A program made the translations under genes and the position numbers. From contig NZ_JARZFX010000005.1 of the NCBI RefSeq assembly GCF_036026595.1, forward strand, positions 191,393-255,392: 64,000 bases of DNA, written 5' to 3'. Below, one piece after another: positions 8,060 to 15,266 of the stretch (position 1 is the stretch's first letter; each line of letters opens with the position of its first letter). The notes beneath the pieces were generated by a model. The model was not told where the DNA came from. It did no database searches and worked only from the letters and a program-made list of their open reading frames with translations. The DNA is from Virgibacillus_P tibetensis (GTDB taxonomy: Bacteria > Bacillota > Bacilli > Bacillales > Amphibacillaceae).

Positions 8060-8250
8060 ATCCTGACATTGGATCCAGCCCAATATTGATATTGATTTCT
8101 GGTTAAAATAAACGTTTGGTTTATGATTGATAAGCTATTGAATGGGCATTGGATAATACCCTATTTTCCCTCCTCGCTCTTCCTCTAAAGTCGAACTATT
8201 TAGCAGTAGGGAAAAATTTTTTGGCATGGAAACCGACTTTTTGGCAGTGA
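8060..8250. repeat. noncoding repeat block B
   Basis: GACATTGGATCCAGCCCAAT then ATTGATATTGAT (8065-8096) is followed by more ATTGRA words, a CTCGCTCTTCCTC stretch, and three iterons: TTTAGCAG (8199), TTTTGGCAT (8219) and TTTTTGGCAG (8238). Their spacing is 21 and 20 bp. Order and orientation match block A. Regularly spaced ~20-bp sites suggest a protein-binding array such as a transposon end or replication region, but the protein is unknown. Confidence 0.55.
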
Positions 8251-8263
8251 GATAGCAAGGAAT

Positions 8264-8293
8264 AAAAAAGAGGACGTTATCGCCCTCTTTTTT
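8264..8293 (-). terminator. Rho-independent terminator of the 59-residue gene
   Basis: AAAAAAGAGG and CCTCTTTTTT arms enclose the sequence around CGTTAT. On the minus strand the T-run starts directly behind the stop codon of the small gene at 8292. Confidence 0.75.
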
Positions 8294-8471
8294 ATAAATC
8301 ACACCAAACTTCAAGTGCTAAATCAAAATCATATACCTCGTTAACTCTCTTATCGACCAACGAATCAGTTAACTCATCTTGATTTTCTAAATCCTCGATG
8401 TAATACTCACGTTGCTCTTCTTCTCTCTCCCACATATAAATATTCTCTAGACACTTTTCTCTTACGTCCAT
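8292..8471 (-). CDS. small acidic hypothetical protein, 59 residues
   Basis: ATG at 8471 follows GGAGGGAGGTG with ideal spacing. The product begins MDVREKCLENIYMWEREEEQ, continues with YYIEDLENQDEL and ends LALEVWCDL. It is acidic, helical and has no membrane segment. The ribosome binding site and an immediate terminator make it a convincing complete gene. It lies just outside repeat block B. The function is unknown; such small acidic proteins can be DNA mimics or antitoxin-like, but that is speculation. Confidence 0.65.
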   Translation of the reverse strand: MDVREKCLENIYMWEREEEQREYYIEDLENQDELTDSLVDKRVNEVYDFDLALEVWCDL

Positions 8472-8727
8472 CTTCTACACCTCCCTCCATAACTACAATC
8501 GAACAAAGTTACGAAAAAGGGGTGTGATATTAAAAATATTTATCTTAGTTCTTCAAAACAATCATAGCGATGAATTATTTATATATGTACCTCTATCTTT
8601 CAGCTCTTCACTTTTACACATACCTGATGCAACACCGTATGCCGATTCTATTCCATCGGAAAACCATCTGGATAAGAACTGGATACAGACTGAGCCCTTA
8701 TTGGACTAGGGATTGGAAGAATACGGA

Positions 8728-9219
8728 TTAAAAAAACGATTGGATTATGATTGGATACTTGCTACCACTTTTACTCACTTTTGAGTAAAAAAATCCGATG
8801 GTCTGCCGGAAAGAGTACCGGAAAACCTTCGGATCGGGAACCTTTATTTTATTGTGAGATAAACCATGTCTGTTTCTGATGTCATTCATGTTTTCAAGAA
8901 ACTTTGCTATTGCATTAACAGTTTGATTGATAGGTCGTTGATGTTCCTTAACATTTATGTTGAAACTTGGATGTTCTATCTTCAATCTTCCCCACATATC
9001 CTGAATCTTAACATTCTGTTCTTCAAATACGATATTTTGTTCATCACATAATTCTTTTAAATAACCATGTAAAGCTGTATGAACACGGTCAACAGCACTA
9101 CTGTAAGAATGATTTGAAATTAAGGTATCCGCCTGAAGCAATACCTCTTTTACAAACTCAAAATCATGCTTTAGGTTACTTTGGTCAATTATTTCTCCCC
9201 TTAACTCTGTATTTGGCAT
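8728..9219 (-). CDS. Abi_C-like (HEPN-type) protein, 3' end replaced
   Basis: A 163-residue product. Residues ~40-125 match the abortive-infection C-terminal pattern: YSSAVDRVHTALHGYLKELC, then NDIRNRHGLSHNK, where R....H is the usual HEPN RNase-type motif. Full-length Abi proteins are longer, so the N-terminal half is missing. No ribosome binding site precedes the ATG at 9219; AAGGGGAG lies 15-22 bases inside the frame. The last ~25 codons run through a terminator (8787-8834) and ATTGGA-type repeat DNA, so the true 3' end appears lost. This is the last gene of the cassette-like array. Confidence 0.6.
   Translation of the reverse strand: MPNTELRGEIIDQSNLKHDFEFVKEVLLQADTLISNHSYSSAVDRVHTALHGYLKELCDEQNIVFEEQNVKIQDMWGRLKIEHPSFNINVKEHQRPINQTVNAIAKFLENMNDIRNRHGLSHNKIKVPDPKVFRYSFRQTIGFFYSKVSKSGSKYPIIIQSFF
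8787..8834 (-). terminator. terminator lying inside the Abi_C-like frame
   Basis: On the minus strand ATCCGAAGGT...CCGG, an 8-nt loop, CCGG...ACCATCGGAT and then TTTTTTT form a classic Rho-independent terminator. It lies about 60 bases before the stop codon of the Abi_C-like frame, which real genes rarely allow. This supports truncation and fusion of that gene. Confidence 0.7.
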
Positions 9220-9321
9220 TTAATTCATGTGTGGAATGGCAGTATATTTTCATATATAAAGAGCTTGAACATACTGCCCATGTATAAAATGGTGCATATT
9301 TAAGGTCTTTTGATCATGGAG

Positions 9322-9356
9322 CTTATTCAAGTAAAGCACCCGTTAGCAACAAAAGG
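9322..9356 (-). repeat. cassette-boundary repeat 1
   Basis: On the plus strand it contains GCACCCGTTAGCAACAAAAG, with a weak left arm CTTATTCAAGTAAA. It lies between the Abi_C-like gene and the 152-residue gene, about 110 bp beyond the latter's stop. Confidence 0.6.
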
Positions 9357-9465
9357 TTTAACGTTTAAATCCCATAACTAAGAATAAGAAAACTACCTAC
9401 CCATAATACAATATTTGAAGAGATTATAGCACTTTATTTCCTCTATAAAGGAGAATTTCTTTTGA

Positions 9466-9924
9466 TTAATTATCAAAAAGCATTAGATATGTAAAAAACT
9501 CAGGTGTTTCCTGATTAACATGAGAAGTGTCGATTCCACGTTCGATAATCAGATCAACCTTTAGTTCTTGGCAATTGGAGGTTATTTCATTTAACTGCGA
9601 TTCGATAATGACAATTATTCTTTCATCATCTGATGTAGCCTCTCTCATAAGATTATAGTAATGATCACTCTTTTCATTTCTTACTATCTCATACGGAACG
9701 AAATTTAAGTTATCCAGGTTAGGCTTTATGAGGCCGTTATTGTGTGCATTAATATAGTTAAGAGCTGTCATTTTCAAAAAAATCGCTTCGGATTCTGACA
9801 ACCCTGTTTCAACAATATCTATTTTTTTTTGAAACGCAGAGATAACGTCATTAACTGATTGTAATGATCGAATTTCATGGAAATATTGATGCTTCAAATA
9901 TGTTTTGTACTCATTATGATCCAC
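9466..9924 (-). CDS. hypothetical protein in cassette array, 152 residues
   Basis: Starts at GTG 9924 behind TTGAGGTGAT. The product is soluble, helical in the first half (YKTYLKHQYFHEIRSLQSVN) and mixed in the second (ERIIVIIESQLNEITSNCQE then LKVDLIIERG). There is no membrane or signal segment. The family is not recognised. It is bounded by boundary repeat 1 downstream and the double repeat 2/3 upstream, and has its own ribosome binding site, so it behaves as a single-gene cassette. Confidence 0.7.
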   Translation of the reverse strand: MDHNEYKTYLKHQYFHEIRSLQSVNDVISAFQKKIDIVETGLSESEAIFLKMTALNYINAHNNGLIKPNLDNLNFVPYEIVRNEKSDHYYNLMREATSDDERIIVIIESQLNEITSNCQELKVDLIIERGIDTSHVNQETPEFFTYLMLFDN

Positions 9925-9981
9925 ATAATCACCTCAACAAAAAGATATATCATAAGACATTGTAAAAATAATTGCTATTAA

Positions 9982-10064
9982 ATTAAACTGCCCCGTTAGT
10001 ACAATAAGTTCAACAAAAAAGGTGGTTAATCCTTCTTTAATTAACGCACCCGTTTGTTTAATAA
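9982..10064 (-). repeat. cassette-boundary repeats 2 and 3, in tandem
   Basis: Copy 2 (9982-10013) contains AAACTGCCCCGTTAGTACAA; copy 3 (10031-10064) contains AACGCACCCGTTTGTTTAAT. About 17 bp lie between them, so this looks like an empty cassette. The nucleotidyltransferase stop codon is 3 bp beyond copy 3. Confidence 0.65.
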
Positions 10065-10066
10065 CA

Positions 10067-10786
10067 TTATTCCTTACCTAAAGAAAAACCATTGAATAAT
10101 CGTCCTCCATAGGGTTCCAAAACTTCATCGACTAAATTAATAACTTTATCTTTTGCACTACTCCTATAAAATTTATCAAACGCTTCAACAAATTGTTCCG
10201 CAAATTTTGTATCGTGTTCTCTTAATGAACGTACTATCCACTTAGAAGCACCAATCCATTTATTATTGGTTCTTAATACAAATTCACTGACAAGTTCTGC
10301 GAGTGTATTAGCAATGAAAATTCCTTCTGCTCTATTGCTACAACCAATAAAATCATCAAGGGTGTCCGTAATAAAGTATCGCTTCGTATTTATTATCTCC
10401 ATTGACCACTTTTCTGGACCTTTAGATAATAATTCTTTAGCTTCACTTTTTATCGAGTCAATTATCCCTTTGTCTTTGAGTATTATACCTTCGGACACCA
10501 TTCGAGGTAGTGATGGCCTAGCTCGTTTAAAATCACTTGCAAAATATTCTTGATATGAATTTAGGTTATGTGCAAACACTTCTATTGGCCAATCGTATAC
10601 AATTAATGACTCTCTATAAGAAGAGCTATATGTTTTATCAAATATTACTATATCAAGGTCTGATGTTTTTGTTGCTTCGCCACGAACAACGCTCCCTGCT
10701 AATAAAGCTCCATCGCAATACGGAAAATAATTTTCAATAAATTTCCGTGCTGCCTTAACTGGTTCTAATCTGTTAAGATCCCCCAT
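10067..10786 (-). CDS. nucleotidyltransferase-domain protein
   Basis: A 239-residue protein. The start at ATG 10786 follows AGAGGGG; an in-frame GTG 14 codons earlier lies in the boundary repeat and lacks a ribosome binding site. LLAGSVVRGEATKTSDLDIV is the NTP-transferase signature GS..RGE....SD.D, with the two aspartates binding metal. The rest is helical. Members modify small molecules such as aminoglycosides or act in toxin-antitoxin pairs; the substrate here is unknown. It is flanked by boundary repeats 3 and 4, and such enzymes are typical cassette cargo. Confidence 0.8.
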   Translation of the reverse strand: MGDLNRLEPVKAARKFIENYFPYCDGALLAGSVVRGEATKTSDLDIVIFDKTYSSSYRESLIVYDWPIEVFAHNLNSYQEYFASDFKRARPSLPRMVSEGIILKDKGIIDSIKSEAKELLSKGPEKWSMEIINTKRYFITDTLDDFIGCSNRAEGIFIANTLAELVSEFVLRTNNKWIGASKWIVRSLREHDTKFAEQFVEAFDKFYRSSAKDKVINLVDEVLEPYGGRLFNGFSLGKE

Positions 10787-10810
10787 AATTACCCCTCTTT
10801 TGTTATTTAC

Positions 10811-10844
10811 CTTATTAAACATTTGCACCCGTTAGTGCAATAAC
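10811..10844 (-). repeat. cassette-boundary repeat 4
   Basis: Contains GCACCCGTTAGTGCAATAAC (10825-10844) with left arm CTTATTAAACA. It fills the gap between the nucleotidyltransferase gene and the small membrane gene, whose stop is 4 bp away. Confidence 0.65.
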
Positions 10845-10847
10845 TAA

Positions 10848-11099
10848 TTACTTACTTTGTTTATTTTTCAACAGTGAATTCAAAACCAATATTGTTCCTA
10901 TAACAATTTGAATAATACTTAAAATATATGGAAACCAACCCATTATTTCATTAAGCACTGTAGCAAATTTCCCTGGAGGACTGCCCCAACCTGTCATATT
11001 TGGAATGTAAGTTGCAATTGCTAAGTGCATAATACCTAACAAAATTGTACCCGATAAAATTAACAAAGAACCTATATGATAAGACTTGTTTTGATTCAT
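10848..11099 (-). CDS. small membrane protein in cassette array, 83 residues
   Basis: Two transmembrane segments are visible: residues ~10-32 (GSLLILSGTILLGIMHLAIA) and ~56-75 (FPYILSIIQIVIGTILVLNS). The ends carry positive charges (KNKQSK). A strong ribosome binding site (GGGGAGG) precedes ATG. The product is not recognised and could be an efflux helper or immunity-type protein, but nothing shows which. It lies between boundary repeats 4 and 5. Confidence 0.7.
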   Translation of the reverse strand: MNQNKSYHIGSLLILSGTILLGIMHLAIATYIPNMTGWGSPPGKFATVLNEIMGWFPYILSIIQIVIGTILVLNSLLKNKQSK

Positions 11100-11218
11100 A
11101 TTTCCTCCCCTTTTTCCTTAGTAAAAGCTCAATAACTTTATACTCTATTGATTACATAATATTCCAAACATTATATTGATAATTCCAGATGAAATAGGAG
11201 ATCAAATTTAAAGTACAC

Positions 11219-11252
11219 CTTGTTTAACTATCGCAGCAGTTAGTTCAACAAG
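11219..11252 (-). repeat. cassette-boundary repeat 5, clearest hairpin
   Basis: Arms CTTGTTTAACTA (11219-11230) and TAGTTCAACAAG (11241-11252) are complementary at 11 of 12 positions around a 10-bp spacer TCGCAGCAGT. The right arm encodes the last residues and stop of the HAD gene. Confidence 0.75.
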
Positions 11253-11931
11253 ATTTTATATTATGGCTTAATTTATCTACAATTAAAGGAAGTTCCTTCA
11301 AATCCTCCACTATGAAATCTGCTTTAACGTTATCCCATTGATAATCTCTTTTCCATACACATTTCATACCAACATTTTGAGCAGCCTTTACATCTTTTTC
11401 TGGATGATCGCCAACAAATATACTTTCAGATGGTAAAACATTAAGTTTATCTAGGGCTGTTTGGAATATTTGAGGTTCAGGTTTTTTTGTTCCTTCCCAT
11501 TCAGATATAAGAATTGTTTTAAAGTATTTTTCAATACCTAAAGCCTTAACATTATCCATTTGGAACTGTCCTTTTCCATTAGTAATCATTCCAAGAACAA
11601 TATTTTTATTTATTAATTTTTCTAACGTACTAATGAGATTAGGGAAAGGAACACAACTTTCTTTAAATTGACTGATATAGTCTTGAAGTAATTCATCCCC
11701 CGTCAAACCTGTAATGTCAAATTCATCCACTAAATGTTGATACACTTTATCCTTCCAAACATACCCCCTATTATCAAGTTCAATAAACCTTGTTATGTAT
11801 TTATCCTTTGGAATATGATTTAACCATTTATTTAGTCGCTGGTATTGCTTTTCAATAAAAACTTTTATTGACGCATCTCGGTTTAACAAAGTTCCATCTA
11901 AATCAAATACAACAGCTCTTATAATGTTCAT
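11245..11931 (-). CDS. HAD-superfamily hydrolase
   Basis: A 228-residue protein. ATG 11931 follows GGGGGAG closely; an in-frame TTG four codons earlier is the alternative. Motif I is FDLDGTLLNRD (nucleophile Asp), motif II GMITNGKG, motif III the lysine in GTKKPEPQIF, and motif IV VGDHPEKDV. A helical cap lies at ~20-90. This is a subfamily I phosphatase of the pyrophosphatase/nucleotidase type; the substrate cannot be told. The stop codon lies inside boundary repeat 5, so gene and repeat are physically joined as in a cassette. Confidence 0.85.
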   Translation of the reverse strand: MNIIRAVVFDLDGTLLNRDASIKVFIEKQYQRLNKWLNHIPKDKYITRFIELDNRGYVWKDKVYQHLVDEFDITGLTGDELLQDYISQFKESCVPFPNLISTLEKLINKNIVLGMITNGKGQFQMDNVKALGIEKYFKTILISEWEGTKKPEPQIFQTALDKLNVLPSESIFVGDHPEKDVKAAQNVGMKCVWKRDYQWDNVKADFIVEDLKELPLIVDKLSHNIKSC

Positions 11932-12009
11932 CCACTCCCCCAATAGGTTATAAATTATGCTTTATATGATAAAATCTTCTTCAACTAATCAGCACAATAA
12001 GCGACTGTC

Positions 12010-12044
12010 CTTATTTAACAATCCCACCCAGTTAGTTCGACAAG
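12010..12044 (-). repeat. cassette-boundary repeat 6
   Basis: Arms CTTATTTAACA (12010-12020) and TTAGTTCGACAAG (12032-12044) surround ATCCCACCCAG. The GNAT stop codon begins 2 bp beyond it. Confidence 0.7.
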
Positions 12045-12045
12045 A

Positions 12046-12582
12046 CTAAAAACTTCTTGTTTCTAACCATTCATCTTCTAAAATACTCATTTCCCACAAA
12101 TTCCAATATTCATCATTATTTTTTCCTGTGTCCCTTAGTAATCCCTCTTTGATAAAACCCGCCTTTTCATAACAAGCAATTGCAGATACATTGAAATCAA
12201 ACACACCAAGACTAACTCTATGTAATTTAAGTTCATCAAATGCCACTTTGAGAATTTCTTTCATCAATAGTTTACCTATTCCTTTACCCCTGACATTTTT
12301 ATCACCAACTAATACTTTTCCCACTCGTGCAGATTTGTTTATTCTATCAATTTTCCCCAAAGAAATATGACCAATTACATCTCCAGTTTCTTTACTTATT
12401 ACTTTATAAACCAAAGTATCAGTGTTATCAATATTGGCATTCTCAATGTATTTTTCTAATTGATATTCAGTTAAGGGATATGAGAAAGCAGGTCCTCCCC
12501 ATTGAAGTAAAAACTGAGGTGAATCAATCCAATCAATAAGCTGTTTGAAATCTGTACGTTCAAAATATTTTAGTTCGACCAT
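12046..12582 (-). CDS. GNAT-family N-acetyltransferase
   Basis: A 178-residue protein with a good ribosome binding site (AAAGGAGAAG). The acetyl-CoA loop is VGDKNVRGKGIGKLLMKEIL (R/Q-x-x-G-x-G/A pattern), followed by HRVSLGVFDFNVSAIACYEK and AGFIKEGLLRD. This is the RimJ/RimL-like branch that acetylates amino groups of proteins or small molecules; the substrate is unknown. It is the most common gene type in integron cassettes. Boundary repeats 6 and 7 sit on either side. Confidence 0.88.
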   Translation of the reverse strand: MVELKYFERTDFKQLIDWIDSPQFLLQWGGPAFSYPLTEYQLEKYIENANIDNTDTLVYKVISKETGDVIGHISLGKIDRINKSARVGKVLVGDKNVRGKGIGKLLMKEILKVAFDELKLHRVSLGVFDFNVSAIACYEKAGFIKEGLLRDTGKNNDEYWNLWEMSILEDEWLETRSF

Positions 12583-12632
12583 TAGAACTTCTCCTTTACT
12601 TTGTTTTTTCTAGTCTTATTATATAATAAAAT

Positions 12633-12663
12633 CTTCAACTAAACTGCCCCGTTTGTTTAACAT
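12633..12663 (-). repeat. cassette-boundary repeat 7
   Basis: CTTCAACTAAAC, then TGCCCC, then GTTTGTTTAACAT form an imperfect hairpin. It starts about 50 bp upstream of the GNAT start and ends 4 bp before the stop of the next gene. Confidence 0.65.
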
Positions 12664-12667
12664 CATA

Positions 12668-13048
12668 TTATTTCATTAGTTCGGAAAAAAACCTTCTAAT
12701 ATCATCTGGTAATTCCTCTACTGCAAGAACTTTTAATCTCTCAGTTCCAGGAGATGTCATAATTAGATAAGACTTATTGTTATAATCAAATATCGTAAAT
12801 TGTCCCACTTGTTTCGCTGTGTTACCTTGAATATAGTTGAAATCTTCTTCTGCAAAATTATTTTCATATCCATCTAAGAGCAGCTTTTGCACATCTTCAA
12901 AATTATCTGCAAAAGTCAGTTCTCGGTACAGTTCAAGAGAGTTTTTAGGTGTAAAAAAATATACATAATACAATGAACCACCAACTATTATTAATACTAT
13001 GACTAAGAAAATAATCCAATCTTTTAATTTCTTTTTCTTTGTGACCAT
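12668..13048 (-). CDS. single-pass membrane protein in cassette array
   Basis: A 126-residue protein from ATG 13048, preceded by TAGGGGGGA; an in-frame start 18 codons earlier lacks such a site. The N-terminus is VTKKKKLKDW, then one membrane segment at ~12-32 (IIFLVIVLIIVGGSLYYVYF), so it is probably anchored with the remainder outside. The outer domain (~90 residues, with LYRELTFADNFEDVQKLLLD) is not recognised. It is the first gene of the array in transcription order, between repeats 7 and 8. Confidence 0.7.
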   Translation of the reverse strand: MVTKKKKLKDWIIFLVIVLIIVGGSLYYVYFFTPKNSLELYRELTFADNFEDVQKLLLDGYENNFAEEDFNYIQGNTAKQVGQFTIFDYNNKSYLIMTSPGTERLKVLAVEELPDDIRRFFSELMK

Positions 13049-13133
13049 CAAATCCCCCCTATTTTTCTCCTCCAATAATCCTGCCCCTATAGATAAATTC
13101 AAAAAAAAAGAGTGTATCTCCTTCTTTCTCCTT

Positions 13134-13161
13134 CTTAAACTAAACTGCCCTATAGTTTAAG
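13134..13161 (-). repeat. cassette-boundary repeat 8, right edge of the array
   Basis: CTTAAACTA (13134-13142) and TAGTTTAAG (13153-13161) are perfectly complementary around AACTGCCCTA. No further copy is seen to the right, so this marks the array's outer edge. Confidence 0.7.
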
Positions 13162-13628
13162 TACATTCCTTCACAATATCTATATTCACTTCCATTTTAC
13201 TATATATTCCAAATAGTTATAACCCAACTCTAGCATATTTAATCTTGATTCTCCCCTTTTCTTTTACCTTGCCTTTTAAATCTCAAGGCAATGGAATTCA
13301 TAGAAGAGAGAAGGGACAGGATTAGGGAGGTTAATAACACTTACCATTATGTATTTAATTTTTCAGAGGATAAAACTATATAATTAGAGTGGTTAACGTA
13401 AACACGCAAAAGATTACGCTTCGCTGGAGGAAATAAGCTAGATCATTTCTCCGTATTTAGTGTATTTGAGGTGTAGATCATCTTAGTTAGTTACCAGGTA
13501 AAACCTATGTGGTCGGTTGTTCCACATAAGCTCCCCCATATAAGATGAAAAAATTGTCCACTATTAATAGAGATAACCAACTACAAAATATACTTCATAA
13601 CCAACCAGAATAAAAAACGAAGGCCAGC
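13162..13628. other. noncoding stretch with a palindrome beside the primase gene
   Basis: No convincing gene is seen. TATGTGG (13506-13512) and CCACATA (13522-13528) form a 7-bp palindrome around TCGGTTGTT about 100 bp beyond the end of the primase-like gene. It could be an operator or part of a replication origin, but nothing further supports either. A 30-codon plus-strand frame at 13291 has no ribosome binding site. Confidence 0.3.
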
Positions 13629-13650
13629 CTATTGAAGGGAGCCTTCGCTT
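13612..13650 (-). terminator. terminator of the primase-like gene
   Basis: CGAAGGC (13618-13624) and GCCTTCG (13641-13647) form the stem; on the minus strand it runs into TTTTTTATT. The stem overlaps the stop codon of the primase-like gene. Confidence 0.75.
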
Positions 13651-15266
13651 TTTAATTCTATGATCCGTCTTTGTAGTGTCTTAGGGTGAATCCTCAATAT
13701 ATTACATATATCTTTTTTCTTCAAACCTTCATCTAAAAGGCTTTTTATTTTTTGTTTTTCTACCTCGATTAATGCCCGTTTACTGATGTTTGGGTCTCCG
13801 TATGTGTCTTCTCTATACTGTCTTACCTTCTTCACCCTGTTCCTTCGTTTTTTCTCTGTATCGCTTATAATTGTCTCCAACTTCATTTTTTCTTCCATTT
13901 CTGGAGTAATGCAGAGCCATTCTAAAATTGTTTCGTTTTTATAAAAGTACTGTTTACGCTCTACATTTCGGGTATTTTGTTCGATGAGGTGTGATTTTAG
14001 TGGGATTTTAAAGTGGTCATTTATTTCAAGCATTAAGTTCTTGGCTTCCATAGGGGTATATCCAGCCGAAAGAGCATGTGATCTGACCATGAAGCATAAG
14101 AACTTTCTTCCATCCAAGTCTCCATTAAAGTACTCGACAATCCGGAAGTAATCTCTTAATCTTTTTTTGTTGAGGGTAAAAGTATTAAGAAGAGGGACGA
14201 CCTTGTCTTTATTCTTTGTCTTTGATTTCCATTCCAAGTACCAATCTGGTAGTGGATCTAGCCATTTCTCTTTTATCTCTTCTATCTCATACTCATAGCC
14301 AAACTGCTTAATTTGGATTGTGCTGCCATCTTTGCTATTGATACTGCCTGCAATTCGTCCATGAGACGTGATAGGTTGAGCTTCCGCCCCATAATTGGAT
14401 AATCTTTTGGCAAACACTTTTGAAATCCTTCTTGCTATATTCTTTGATGCTTCGGAACCTTTTTTCACGTATAGGTCCTTAATTTTGAATAGCAATCTTA
14501 GTTGGTGACCATATTCAATAGCTGATGGATACGGAATTGTGTTCCCAACCTCAGATTCAAGAATTGACTGCCATACTTGCTGAGGTGACTTTCCCTTGTG
14601 CTTTGAACTTTTTCTGTAATCTACATCTATCTGTATCAAAGGGATAGAGAACACATTCTCATCCGTTGCACTTTTCATTGTTTTGTAAGTGGACAGGGAA
14701 TACATAAGGTCTACATTACGACTAAAAGTGTAGGAGTGTAAAATTGCGGAGAGCTTTATCTTATCTTTAAGGGTATCTATTGGATAGAAGTAGGTATCCT
14801 TAGTCTCCTTGTTCAAAAGATGAACAAAAACATCGGCATCAGTATCAAAAGCAAATGAAAAGAAATTGGCCATTTGAGAAATGTTTTTACTCTGACTCTC
14901 AGTTACCCTAACAGTGGTTTTTGGGGAAATAGTAGATTCAGTCGATTTAGTGGATTTCTTATTTTTCTTATTTCTATTCTTCTCTGTTAATTGTAATCGC
15001 TTATAAACATAATGTCGATGTTCGAAAAAACCATACCTCTTTAGCAGCCTGTCAACATCTTCAGTTGAAAGGCCAATCATTATCTCCAATAAGTCGTCTA
15101 CGCTCCTTGGTTTGTAAACACAATATACTTTCTTCGTCTTTTGATCATATGTAGGAATCATATTTGGATATTTAATCAATTTTTCCTTATGGTTTTTATG
15201 ATATTCCGCAATGGCTCGTTCAGATTCTGAATCTTGATTATGAAATAATTGCTCGGCTAAACTCAC
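13629..15266 (-). CDS. primase-like replication protein of a mobile element
   Basis: A 545-residue protein from GTG 15266 behind AAGGAGG. Residues ~205-320 resemble an archaeo-eukaryotic-type primase core: IPLIQIDVDYRK (D.D metal site), then EYGHQLRLLFKI (s.H-like), then GRIAGSINSKDGSTIQI. The segment ~95-110 is low-complexity (KNKKSTKSTEST). The C-terminus (~510-540), LKKKDICNILRIHPKTLQRR, is a helix-turn-helix. No helicase domain is seen. Such proteins start replication of plasmids and integrative elements. No relaxase or integrase lies nearby, so this is probably a relic of an integrated replicon. Alternative: a diverged Rep protein of another fold. Confidence 0.55.
   Translation of the reverse strand: MSLAEQLFHNQDSESERAIAEYHKNHKEKLIKYPNMIPTYDQKTKKVYCVYKPRSVDDLLEIMIGLSTEDVDRLLKRYGFFEHRHYVYKRLQLTEKNRNKKNKKSTKSTESTISPKTTVRVTESQSKNISQMANFFSFAFDTDADVFVHLLNKETKDTYFYPIDTLKDKIKLSAILHSYTFSRNVDLMYSLSTYKTMKSATDENVFSIPLIQIDVDYRKSSKHKGKSPQQVWQSILESEVGNTIPYPSAIEYGHQLRLLFKIKDLYVKKGSEASKNIARRISKVFAKRLSNYGAEAQPITSHGRIAGSINSKDGSTIQIKQFGYEYEIEEIKEKWLDPLPDWYLEWKSKTKNKDKVVPLLNTFTLNKKRLRDYFRIVEYFNGDLDGRKFLCFMVRSHALSAGYTPMEAKNLMLEINDHFKIPLKSHLIEQNTRNVERKQYFYKNETILEWLCITPEMEEKMKLETIISDTEKKRRNRVKKVRQYREDTYGDPNISKRALIEVEKQKIKSLLDEGLKKKDICNILRIHPKTLQRRIIELKSEGSLQ

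Larger units (their letters stand above)
8728..13161 (-). mobile_element. integron-like gene cassette array without visible integrase
   Basis: Seven small genes, all on the minus strand, are separated by eight copies of a 28-36 bp imperfect hairpin repeat. In gene direction its core is CTAACGGGTGC or AAACGGGGCAG, with arms like TTGAACTAAC and GTTTAATAAGG. The gene types (GNAT, HAD, nucleotidyltransferase, small membrane proteins, Abi_C) are those typical of integron cassettes. No tyrosine recombinase is encoded in the window. Several repeats overlap a gene's last codons, start region or both, as attC sites do. Whether these are recombination sites is inference; related word families occur between genes in other Bacillaceae as far as I recall. 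Confidence 0.5.

Noticed and set aside
5528..8250. Second Tn7-like element bounded by blocks A and B
   Set aside because: The iterons point the same way at both sides, there is no TGT...ACA terminus and no target duplication could be found.
9322..13161. CRISPR array
   Set aside because: The repeats are separated by whole genes of 250-900 bp and not by short equal spacers, and no cas genes are present.
8728..13161. Classic class 1-type integron
   Set aside because: No intI gene, no attI and the repeats do not fit the full attC consensus; only an integron-like label is justified.
13291..13383. 30-codon plus-strand frame starting MEFIEERRDR
   Set aside because: No ribosome binding site and no recognisable product.
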